From: Ewingella allii
GTDB lineage: Bacteria; Pseudomonadota; Gammaproteobacteria; Enterobacterales; Enterobacteriaceae
Reading direction: 5' to 3'
NCBI RefSeq assembly: GCF_044430645.1
Contig: NZ_JAWUDN010000004.1
Span: forward strand, 318,761-382,760
Length of the DNA stretch: 64,000 nucleotides
This document shows positions 36,163 to 44,247 of the stretch, piece by piece. The position numbers and the translations under genes are program-made. The notes below the pieces were generated by a model. The model had not been told where the DNA came from, did not search any database, and saw only the letters and a list, made by a program, of their open reading frames with translations. Each line of letters starts with the position of its first letter. The first letter of the stretch is position 1.

Positions 36163-37998
36163 ATGCGATTTACGATAATAACGAACAAACCTGGCCATCA
36201 ACCGCCGCAAACGAGTTGTGACTTTTTACCGCCGGGCGGCACCATTGGCCGGGGAACGGATAATAATCTGGTATTGCCGGATGATAACCGCACTATTTCG
36301 CGCCTTCAGGCGATTGTGCATATTGCCGCCAACGGCGAGTGCCGTATTACCAATCGCGGCAATGTGACGCTGGTGCTGCTCAATGACATTCCGCTGGAGC
36401 GCGGCCGTCAGGTTGAACTGCAAGATGGCGATGTGCTGGGCATCGATGACTACCAGCTGGTGGTCAATGAACTCGGCACTCAGGCGCGTCCGGCGCAGCC
36501 GATAGTGACGCCGCGCCCGGCCGCCGCGCCAGTCCAGCCACAATCAGCGATGCAGCAGCAGGACAAGCCTGCCGCAGAGAGCAAACCTGCCGCGATTCCG
36601 ACAGAAATCTGGGACAGTCTGGTGCAGGAGTTCTCTATTTCCGACAGCCTGTCCGTTGCGCGCAAAAAACCGTTAGCGGCGGAAAGCCATGAGGCAATCA
36701 ACCCGCTGACGGCTTCCCGTCCGCCGGAGCGCAACCCGGATGACCCTCTGGCGCAGCTGCTGGCCAGCGATGACGTGCTGAAAGCCAAGCAGAGCAGCGA
36801 TCCCAATGATCTGTTCGGCGGTGAAACGCTGTTTGATGGTGAAAGCATCCTTGACGATCGCTCACCGTCCACCCTTGCCAAACAGTCTCCGACGCCGGAG
36901 CACAACCACTCCAAGGCCGAAGCCGAGCAAGACCCGCTGGCGTTATTTGGCGGTCATGAAACGGCGGCCAGCAGCGACATTAACCAAGATGACCCACTGG
37001 GCTTGATGATGAGCGGCGCTAAGCCGTTAACCGCGCCAGACACTAAGCCGACTGCTACGCAGGAACCGCCTGCCGCGCAGGAAACGCCGGTCAGCCCACC
37101 AGTGGAAGAGCCGATTCAGCCGAAGGTTAGCGCTGAGAAATCTCCGGAACTGGCGGACCTTGAAGCTTCGCCGCTGTTTGCCGAGCTGCCTTCCAATCAA
37201 GATATCAGCGAAACCTCTAATGTCGATTACAGCGGGATCACGCTGCCGACCCCACAGGCCGTGGCGCGTAACCCGGTGCCACCGCCGAAAGGGCGTTTGC
37301 GAATCGACCCGGTGGACTACGGCAGCTCATCGCAAGAAAAAAGCGCGCCTAACACGCCGCCTCCGGCAGGTAACGGCTCGTCGCTGGACGGCGAACTGTT
37401 GCAGTCACTGATCGACGGCATGGGCCTCAATGACCTCCAGCCGGTGCCGCAGTTTGATAAAGCGCAGATGTACCAGCTAGGCCAGATGCTGAGCATGTTC
37501 TCGCAGGGCACGGTGGCGCTGCTTTCTTCGCGTTCGATTCTCAAACGCGGCGTGAAAGCCGAGATGACGGTGATCCTCGACGAAGCCAACAACCCGTTCA
37601 AGCTGCTGCCGTCGGGTAAATCTGTCCTGATGCAGATGTACGGTAGCCGCATGCCGGGCTTTATGGCACCGAGCCAGTCAGTGCGCGACGCGCTGATTGA
37701 CTTGCAGGCTCACCAGCTCGGCATGATTGCCGGGATCCGCGCGATTATCGCCTCGATGTTGCAGTCGTTTAACCCAGAGCAACTGGAAGCCGAAGCGCGC
37801 GAAGAGGGCGTCACCTCACGTCTCGGCTTCTCCAGCAGCCGCAAGGCGGCGCTCTGGGAGCACTTCACTCAGCGCTATAAAGAGACCGCTGGCGAAATCG
37901 AAGATGACTTCCATACCTTATTTGGCGAAGCCTTCCTGCACGCCTATGACATGGAAGTTAACCAGTACAAAGACTCTCAGAACCGATCGGACAAATGA
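36163..37998 (+). CDS. tagH: T6SS FHA-domain protein (Fha/TagH)
   Basis: The FHA protein is the phosphothreonine-reading scaffold that triggers T6SS assembly when phosphorylated by PpkA. From the ATG at 36163 it has 611 residues. The N-terminal FHA domain covers about residues 20-105 (GGTIGRGTDNNLVLPD, ISRLQAIVHI). A long Pro/Ala/Ser-rich linker follows, then a C-terminal TagH/ImpI-type domain (about 430-600; FKLLPSGKSVLMQMYGSRMP). The open frame reaches a TTG at 36103, but AGGA precedes the ATG at 36163. It overlaps pppA by 4 bases (ATGA). Confidence 0.92.
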   Translation: MRFTIITNKPGHQPPQTSCDFLPPGGTIGRGTDNNLVLPDDNRTISRLQAIVHIAANGECRITNRGNVTLVLLNDIPLERGRQVELQDGDVLGIDDYQLVVNELGTQARPAQPIVTPRPAAAPVQPQSAMQQQDKPAAESKPAAIPTEIWDSLVQEFSISDSLSVARKKPLAAESHEAINPLTASRPPERNPDDPLAQLLASDDVLKAKQSSDPNDLFGGETLFDGESILDDRSPSTLAKQSPTPEHNHSKAEAEQDPLALFGGHETAASSDINQDDPLGLMMSGAKPLTAPDTKPTATQEPPAAQETPVSPPVEEPIQPKVSAEKSPELADLEASPLFAELPSNQDISETSNVDYSGITLPTPQAVARNPVPPPKGRLRIDPVDYGSSSQEKSAPNTPPPAGNGSSLDGELLQSLIDGMGLNDLQPVPQFDKAQMYQLGQMLSMFSQGTVALLSSRSILKRGVKAEMTVILDEANNPFKLLPSGKSVLMQMYGSRMPGFMAPSQSVRDALIDLQAHQLGMIAGIRAIIASMLQSFNPEQLEAEAREEGVTSRLGFSSSRKAALWEHFTQRYKETAGEIEDDFHTLFGEAFLHAYDMEVNQYKDSQNRSDK

Positions 37999-38792
37999 TA
38001 AACATCAATATTGCCTCGATATCCAAGCAGGGCGACCGCGCCAGCAACCAAGATCAGACGGGTGAAAGCGTCGGCGATCGCTCTGCCTGCTTTGTAGTCT
38101 GCGACGGCGTGGCTGGCTTTCCCGGAGGCGACGTGGCGGCGAAGCTGGCCCGCGACACCATTCTGGGCAGCTTCGATGCCAATCAGCACCTCAATGCCCA
38201 GCGTATTCGCGACTTTGTTGGCGAAGCCAATGCGGCCATTCGCCAGTCTCAGCAGGACACCCCGGACTTTCACCGCATGGGCACCACGCTAGTTGGCCTG
38301 TTCATCGACCGCGATTACCAACTGGCCTACTGGACGCACGCTGGCGACAGCCGCCTGTATCAGTTCCGCCGTGGCTACGTGCGCGAAATGACCATTGACC
38401 ACAGTCTGGTACAGCAGATGACCGACGCCGGGCACTCCGCCGAAGGCATCAACAGCAATCTGCTCTATTTTGCTCTTGGCATGGGGGCCGAAGAGCGCGA
38501 CGCCAGCTACAGCGATGTCGAGCCGGTGGAAGATGGCGATGTCTTCCTGCTGTGTACCGATGGCTTCTGGCACGGCGTCTCCGCCCGCCAGATGGAGCAG
38601 TCGCTGCATATGGTTAACACGCCGGAAGAGTGGCTGACCCTGATGCAGCAAATCATAGACAAACAGCCACGCCAGCCGGGCGAAAAGCAGGACAACTACA
38701 GCGCTCTGGCGGTCTGGGTCGGCTCGCCGCAGGAAACCACATTGCTGCATTCACTGGCTGAGGCGGCGCAATTTTTCCCCCTTCGGGACTAA
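37995..38792 (+). CDS. pppA: T6SS PP2C-type Ser/Thr phosphatase PppA
   Basis: PppA removes the phosphate that PpkA puts on Fha and so resets the secretion system. The 265-residue protein has the PP2C motifs with metal-binding aspartates: ISKQGDRASNQDQ, VVCDGVAG, MGTTLVG, HAGDSRLYQF, LLCTDGFWHGV and DNYSALAVWV. Start and fha stop overlap as ATGA, so the two are translationally coupled. The matching kinase gene is 8 kb downstream in the same cluster. Confidence 0.94.
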   Translation: MININIASISKQGDRASNQDQTGESVGDRSACFVVCDGVAGFPGGDVAAKLARDTILGSFDANQHLNAQRIRDFVGEANAAIRQSQQDTPDFHRMGTTLVGLFIDRDYQLAYWTHAGDSRLYQFRRGYVREMTIDHSLVQQMTDAGHSAEGINSNLLYFALGMGAEERDASYSDVEPVEDGDVFLLCTDGFWHGVSARQMEQSLHMVNTPEEWLTLMQQIIDKQPRQPGEKQDNYSALAVWVGSPQETTLLHSLAEAAQFFPLRD

Positions 38793-38816
38793 ACACAGCT
38801 TGGCGCAAGGAACCCT

Positions 38817-39806
38817 ATGAAATATTGGCTATCGGGCGTTTTAGCCCTCTGCGTGGCGGGCAGTGCCGCCGCCGAAGATCTCCAATTGGCGTATTCTCCT
38901 ACCCTGAAGTTGGAAATCTGGATCGACAACGTCAAAAACAAAAACGTCTCCAGCTGGTGCGCCAAAGAGGTGCCGCTGCGCATTGTCTCGCGTGAGAGCA
39001 AAGACCCAGAAATTTTGAAGTCATTCTTGCCGCGCGTGAAAGACCTGATGAGCTCTGAATGTGGCGCATTAAGCAGCCTGAAATGGCAGATGCAGGACAC
39101 TCAGGGCGCGGTGCTCGCCAGCGGCAGCTCGCAAAAAGCCAATAACTGGGCCGTCGAGATAACCCCGCCACCGGCACCTGAAGCATCCCCAGTCGCCACC
39201 GCAGAAACCGCAGCACCAGCCGCTGCGCAGCCGCCAACGCCAGAACAGCTCTCTCCGGCGGCGGATAACACGCCGTGGTTACAGTTCAGCATGCTCAACG
39301 GCTGCCACTTCCGCACCTGGTGGAACGACGACAGCCGCGCTTCCGCCCTATTTGTGCCTGGTAAAGGCGACGGACAGTGCAGCGATTACGGCTGGCTGAG
39401 CGGGCAGAGCCATTTGACCCGCATTGAAAACGGCGCGACCAAAACCACCAGCGTCGTCTTCGTCAGCGGCTTCCCGATTGAAGGACTGAAAAAGAGCGAT
39501 GACGACCTGCGCATCACCACCGTTAACAACGAACGCATCGTGCTCAATAACGACAAGTCGCCGCAGAGTTGGCTGATTCTGCCGTGGCAGCCGCAGACCA
39601 ACAGCTGGGGCGCTAACGGCGTGATTGCCGTGCAGATGACCCCGCAGCAAGCCAGCGACGAAGACGCCCTAAAAGCGCGAGTCGGCGAATTGCGCAAAAG
39701 CTGGGGTAACTACCTCAACAGCGACAAGCTGCCCATCGAACTGGTGCAGGTTCTCTCTCCGCAGTTAAAAGACCCAGCAGCCGGTGCCTTCCGCACCCTG
39801 AAGTAA
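38817..39806 (+). CDS. T6SS-associated periplasmic protein, VasI/TagO-like position
   Basis: This 329-residue protein has a signal peptide (LSGVLALCVAGSAAA) and is therefore periplasmic or surface exposed. Two segments are joined by an Ala/Pro-rich linker at about residues 118-150. The N-terminal part has SWCAKEVPLRIVSRESKD and a second Cys in SSECGAL; the C-terminal part has GCHFRTWWNDDSRASALF and another Cys. I cannot name the family with certainty; position and the Cys-containing N-terminus suggest the T6SS accessory group that includes VasI/TagO. It lies between pppA and tagJ with short gaps. Confidence 0.6.
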   Translation: MKYWLSGVLALCVAGSAAAEDLQLAYSPTLKLEIWIDNVKNKNVSSWCAKEVPLRIVSRESKDPEILKSFLPRVKDLMSSECGALSSLKWQMQDTQGAVLASGSSQKANNWAVEITPPPAPEASPVATAETAAPAAAQPPTPEQLSPAADNTPWLQFSMLNGCHFRTWWNDDSRASALFVPGKGDGQCSDYGWLSGQSHLTRIENGATKTTSVVFVSGFPIEGLKKSDDDLRITTVNNERIVLNNDKSPQSWLILPWQPQTNSWGANGVIAVQMTPQQASDEDALKARVGELRKSWGNYLNSDKLPIELVQVLSPQLKDPAAGAFRTLK

Positions 39807-39827
39807 CCGACGCCACGAGGAGCCAAG

Positions 39828-40652
39828 ATGCATTCATTTTCACAACTGATGGACGGACAATCGCTGGCCGAGGCGCTGAGCGCGGTGGAAAACCGCATTC
39901 GCGCCGAGCCTGCCAATGCCGATCATCGTGCGGCCTTGGTACAGCTGCTGTGCCTCAACGGGCAGTGGCCGCGCGCGCAGGCGCAGCTCAAATCTTGGCT
40001 GGCGCTCAAACCGCAGGCGCAGCCTACCGTGACCCTGCTGGAGCAGTGCATCGCGGCGGAAATCACCCGCGCGGCGGTGTTTGCTGGTGAAGCCGAACCG
40101 CGCTTGCCGGGCGAAGGTGCCCAGTGGGTTAGCCAGCTGCAGCAGGCGCTGGTGGCCGAGCGTCAGGGAGAGAGCCAGCGCGCCGCCGCGCTGCGTGAAG
40201 CGGCGCTGGACAGTGCGCCGCTCAGCCCGGCCCGGCTCTATCTGCAAGATGACGAGCAGGGGCAGGCGGTGGAGTGGCTAACCGACGGCGATGGCCGTCT
40301 CGGGCCGGTATGCGAAATGGCGGTCAACGGCCATTACTACTGGCTGCCATTCTCGCTGATTAGCGAGATGCAGTTTCAGCCTCCGGCGAGTGTTACCGAT
40401 CTGGTGTGGCGGCATACGCTGGTGCGGCTGGTGGACGGCAGCGAGCAGGTCTGCCAGATCCCACTGCGTTACCCCTTTGATGCGCAGGCGTCTGACGCCG
40501 TGCGGCTGGCGAAAGTCACCGAATGGCACAGCGAAGACGACCTGACCTTTATCGGCAGCGGCCAGAAAGCTTGGCTGGATGAAGAGCAGCAGTTCCCGTT
40601 GCTCAACCTGACGCGGCTGGTGTTCGGCGAGGCGGAGTATGGCGATGAGTGA
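39828..40652 (+). CDS. tagJ: T6SS accessory protein TagJ (ImpE family)
   Basis: TagJ binds the sheath component TssB in several species and may help ClpV recycling. The 274-residue protein has a TPR-like N-terminal half (residues 10-60, AEALSAVENRIRAEPANADH, VQLLCLNGQWPRAQAQL) and the ImpE block with VNGHYYWLPFSLI and LVWRHTLVRLVDGSE. It overlaps tssE by 14 bases. Confidence 0.88.
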   Translation: MHSFSQLMDGQSLAEALSAVENRIRAEPANADHRAALVQLLCLNGQWPRAQAQLKSWLALKPQAQPTVTLLEQCIAAEITRAAVFAGEAEPRLPGEGAQWVSQLQQALVAERQGESQRAAALREAALDSAPLSPARLYLQDDEQGQAVEWLTDGDGRLGPVCEMAVNGHYYWLPFSLISEMQFQPPASVTDLVWRHTLVRLVDGSEQVCQIPLRYPFDAQASDAVRLAKVTEWHSEDDLTFIGSGQKAWLDEEQQFPLLNLTRLVFGEAEYGDE

Positions 40653-41214
40653 CGCCTTTGATGCTTATGGTCACGACCTCCTTCACGGCGGGTTTCGCCA
40701 ACGCAGCAAAAAAGAGAATCTCAGCGCCCGCGACAAGTTGCAGCCGTCGCTGCTTGATCGCCTGACTGACGACGCGCCGCATAAAACCAGCGAAGCGGCG
40801 CACAGCACCCTGATTTCCCACACGCAGCTGCGTCGCAATGTTCTGCGCGACTTGCAGTGGCTGTTCAACTGCATCAATAGCGAGGCGATTTACGACCTTG
40901 ATCGCTATGACGAAGTGCGCCGCTCGGTGGTGAATTTCGGCGTGGTGCCGCTATCGGGCAAACGCATGTCCGACATTGAGTGGGGCGACATTCAGCGCAA
41001 ACTCACCGACGCCATTTTGCATTTTGAACCACGCATTCTGCCGCATGGGTTACAGGTGCGCTGTATTTCGGAGCTGAACTCCCTCGACCTGCATAACGTG
41101 CTGTCGATTGAGATTAAAGGCCGACTTTGGTGCGTGCCTTATCCGCTGGAATTTCTGTTCCGCACCGATGTGGATTTGGAAAGCGGGCATTTTAAGCTGG
41201 AAGACATCGGCTAA
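40639..41214 (+). CDS. tssE: T6SS baseplate wedge protein TssE
   Basis: TssE is the gp25-like baseplate protein that starts sheath polymerisation. The 191-residue product has an N-terminal extension rich in polar residues and the gp25 region from about residue 60: LRRNVLRDLQWLFNC, RRSVVNFGVV, and HNVLSIEIKGRLWCVPYPLEF. Either of two ATGs (40639 or 40645) could be the start; both overlap tagJ. Confidence 0.93.
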   Translation: MAMSDAFDAYGHDLLHGGFRQRSKKENLSARDKLQPSLLDRLTDDAPHKTSEAAHSTLISHTQLRRNVLRDLQWLFNCINSEAIYDLDRYDEVRRSVVNFGVVPLSGKRMSDIEWGDIQRKLTDAILHFEPRILPHGLQVRCISELNSLDLHNVLSIEIKGRLWCVPYPLEFLFRTDVDLESGHFKLEDIG

Positions 41215-41233
41215 TTGAAACATAGGCTAATTA

Positions 41234-43102
41234 ATGGACAGCAAACTTCTCGACTACTACAACCGTGAACTGGCGTATCTGCGCGAAATGGGGGCGGAAT
41301 TCGCCCAGCGCTACCCAAAAGTCGCGGGACGTCTGGGAATGCGCGGCATCGAAGTGGCCGACCCTTACACCGAGCGGCTGATGGAAGGTTTCGCCTTTCT
41401 GACCTCGCGCGTGCAGCTAAAAATGGATGCCGAGTTCCCGCGCTTCTCCCAACGCCTGCTGGAGATGATTGCGCCGAACTACCTCGCGCCGACGCCGTCG
41501 ATGGCTATCGCCGAGCTGCATCCTGACAGCAGCAAGGGGGATATTCGCAACGGTTTTAATGTGCCACGCGGCACCATGATGGACAGCCAGACGCTGAAGA
41601 AAAGCGGCGTCACCTGTAGCTACACCACGGCGCAGGACGTGATGTTGCAGCCGATCCGCATCAAGCAGGTCGAGTTGGGCGGTGTCCCGGCCGATGCGCC
41701 CCTAAATCTGCTGGGTTTGAGCCAGCGCGGCGCGGCCAGTGCGCTGCGGATCCGTATTGAATGCGACGACGCAGTGCTGCTGAACCACCTGAGTTTCGAC
41801 AATCTGACCTTCTTCCTCAGCGGCCCGGACATTCAGGCCACCAAGCTGCTTGAGCTGATTATGGCTCACGGCGTCGGCCAGTTCTGCCAGACGGTGGAAA
41901 AACAGCCGCAGCGCTTGACGCTGGGGGATGACGCGCTTCGCCACGAAGGTTTTGCTGCCGATCAGGCGCTGTTGCCAGAAGATATGCGCAACTTCGACGG
42001 TTATCGCCTGCTGCATGAGTATTTTGCTTTCCCGCAGCGCTTCCAGTTTTTCAGCCTGCACGGCCTGCGCCCGCTGCTGTCGCGCAGCACTTCGGCACGA
42101 GAATTTGAAATCGTGGTCTTGCTGGATAAGAGCGAACCGGCGCTGGAGCGCGTGGTGGATGTCTCGCATCTGGCGCTGCACTGCACGCCAGTGATCAACC
42201 TGTTCCCACGGGTGGCCCAGCGCCAAAAGTTGAATGAAGGCCAGTTCGAATACCATCTGGTGGTGGATAACATCCGCCCGCTGGATTACGAAGTGTTTTC
42301 CGTCTCCAAGCTGTATGCCAGCGGCGGCAAGCAGCAGCAGATTTTCCGGCCTTTCTGGAGCACCTACGGCAGCGACGACGGCAATTACGGGGCCTATTTC
42401 TCCCTGCGCCGCGAGCAGCGAACCCTCTCCGAACAGGCGCAGCGCTACGGCACCCGTACCGGCTATGTCGGCTCCGAAGTGTTTCTTACCATGGTGGATG
42501 AGAAGCAGTCGCCGTGGAACGATGAGCTGACTCATTTTACCGCCGACGTGCTGTGTACCAGCCGCGACCTGCCGCTGATGCTCATTCAGCAAGGGCAGGC
42601 CAATTTTGTCATGCCGGATTCCATTCCGGTCAAGCAACTGACCCTGCGCAAAGGCCCAACGCCGCCGCGCCCGTCGCTGGCGGAAGGGCTGAATACTTGG
42701 CGACTGGTCAGTCATTTGCAGATGAACTACCTCAGCCTGATGGAGCAGGATCAGGGCAAAGGCAGCGGCGCACTGCGCCAGATGCTCGGGCTGTACGCCA
42801 ACCTCGCCGAAGCGCCGATTGCCCGCCAAATCGAAGGCATCCGCGACTGCCAGCTGCGCGCGGTCAACCGCCGGGTGCCTGAGCCGGGGCCGATTGTCTT
42901 TGCTCGCGGCGTCGGCATTGAGTTGAAAGTGGATGAACAGGCTTTCTCCGGCAGCAGCCCGTGGCTAATGGGCAGCGTGCTGGAGCGCGTTTTCTCAAGG
43001 CTGGTATCCATGAACAGTTTTACCGAGATGTCGCTTTCCAGCCAGCAGCGCGGGGATATCGGCTGGTGGGCACCGCGCATGGGTAAAAGGACTTTGCTAT
43101 GA
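41234..43102 (+). CDS. tssF: T6SS baseplate protein TssF
   Basis: TssF forms the baseplate wedge with TssE, TssG and TssK. The 622-residue, full-length protein starts with the hallmark LLDYYNRELAYLREMGAEFA and contains RVQLKMDAEFPRFSQRLLEM and VEFLTMVDEK-like sequence (here VGSEVFLTMVDEKQSP). Its stop overlaps the tssG start as ATGA. Confidence 0.96.
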   Translation: MDSKLLDYYNRELAYLREMGAEFAQRYPKVAGRLGMRGIEVADPYTERLMEGFAFLTSRVQLKMDAEFPRFSQRLLEMIAPNYLAPTPSMAIAELHPDSSKGDIRNGFNVPRGTMMDSQTLKKSGVTCSYTTAQDVMLQPIRIKQVELGGVPADAPLNLLGLSQRGAASALRIRIECDDAVLLNHLSFDNLTFFLSGPDIQATKLLELIMAHGVGQFCQTVEKQPQRLTLGDDALRHEGFAADQALLPEDMRNFDGYRLLHEYFAFPQRFQFFSLHGLRPLLSRSTSAREFEIVVLLDKSEPALERVVDVSHLALHCTPVINLFPRVAQRQKLNEGQFEYHLVVDNIRPLDYEVFSVSKLYASGGKQQQIFRPFWSTYGSDDGNYGAYFSLRREQRTLSEQAQRYGTRTGYVGSEVFLTMVDEKQSPWNDELTHFTADVLCTSRDLPLMLIQQGQANFVMPDSIPVKQLTLRKGPTPPRPSLAEGLNTWRLVSHLQMNYLSLMEQDQGKGSGALRQMLGLYANLAEAPIARQIEGIRDCQLRAVNRRVPEPGPIVFARGVGIELKVDEQAFSGSSPWLMGSVLERVFSRLVSMNSFTEMSLSSQQRGDIGWWAPRMGKRTLL

Positions 43103-44151
43103 GTCTGGACACTCAAACCCCGCTGAAAATTCAGCAGTTACACCGGCTGCCCGACGATTTCTGGCCCCAGCGCTATGCCGCTCCTTGGCGCTTTGACCTG
43201 TTCCAACTGCTGCGCCGCCTTGATGCACAGGGCGGTCAGCGTTATCTGCTGGGGCGAGCGCCGCAGCCGCGTCACGAGTCATTGCGCATCGGGCAGCAGC
43301 CTTCGCTAGCCTTTGCGCCGTCGACGCTGGCCGAGGTCAGCCCGCGCCAAGGCAGTGAGCTGCATGATGTCAGTATTCTGAGTTTTGGCCTGTTTGGGCC
43401 GAACGGGCCGCTGCCGCTGCATATGACCGAGTACGCGCGCGACCGGGTTTTCCATCATCAAGACCGCAGTTTCACCGCCTTTGCCGACCTGTTTCACCAT
43501 CGGCTGACCCTGTTGCTGTATCGCGCTTGGGCAGATGCCCAGCCCACCGTGTCGCTGGATCGCCCCGGCGACCGGCCATTTGAGAACTACCTCGCCAGCC
43601 TGATTGGCATGGGGCAGCCCGCGCAACTGGCTCGGGGCAGCCTCAGCGCCCACTCGCGCTTTGCCGCCGCCGGGCACCTTAGCCGTCAGGCGCGCGACGC
43701 CGAAGGGCTGGAGAAGATCCTGCGTCTCTATTTTCAAGTGCCGGTGAAAGTGGTGCAAAACGTCGCGCAGTGGATGGCGATTGATAAGCGCGAACAGGCG
43801 CGATTGAAGGCCGGACGCGGCATGCCGCGCTTGGGTGAGTCAGCCTTTCTCGGCGAAGCCGTGCGCGACGTGCAGCATAAAATACGCGTTGAGCTGGGGC
43901 CGCTCTCCCTCGATACCTATAACCAATTCCTGCCCGGCGAGCCAAAAGCCACTGAGTTGCGCGACTGGCTGCGGCAGTATTTCGGCATCGAATTTTGCTG
44001 GGAAGTGCGCTTGTTACTGGCCAGCGAAGAGGTGCAGGGGAGCCGACTCGGCGCGGGGCAGCGGCTGGGTTACAGCTGCTGGCTGGGGTCGCAGCCTCGG
44101 CCACAGGTGCGCGGCGATTTAACCTTCAGCCCAGAAAACGCATTGAGTTAA
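43099..44151 (+). CDS. tssG: T6SS baseplate protein TssG
   Basis: TssG completes the baseplate wedge with TssF. The 350-residue protein has WRFDLFQLLRRLDAQ, SFGLFGPNGPLPLHMTEYAR and FADLFHHRLTLLLYRAWADA, all typical of the family. It overlaps tssF by 4 bases. A 96-bp gap separates it from tssH. Confidence 0.96.
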   Translation: MSLDTQTPLKIQQLHRLPDDFWPQRYAAPWRFDLFQLLRRLDAQGGQRYLLGRAPQPRHESLRIGQQPSLAFAPSTLAEVSPRQGSELHDVSILSFGLFGPNGPLPLHMTEYARDRVFHHQDRSFTAFADLFHHRLTLLLYRAWADAQPTVSLDRPGDRPFENYLASLIGMGQPAQLARGSLSAHSRFAAAGHLSRQARDAEGLEKILRLYFQVPVKVVQNVAQWMAIDKREQARLKAGRGMPRLGESAFLGEAVRDVQHKIRVELGPLSLDTYNQFLPGEPKATELRDWLRQYFGIEFCWEVRLLLASEEVQGSRLGAGQRLGYSCWLGSQPRPQVRGDLTFSPENALS

Positions 44152-44247
44152 AGCCCGAACCGGCGGGTGCTCTCTTCTCTATCTCATTGGCAGATATGAC
44201 TTTTACGCCGATTTATTTCTTCAGACTACCAGCAAACGAGAAAAATT

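Noticed and set aside
41702..42829. 375-codon open frame on the minus strand inside tssF
   Set aside because: It is fully antisense to a well-supported tssF, with composition typical of a shadow frame and no family features.
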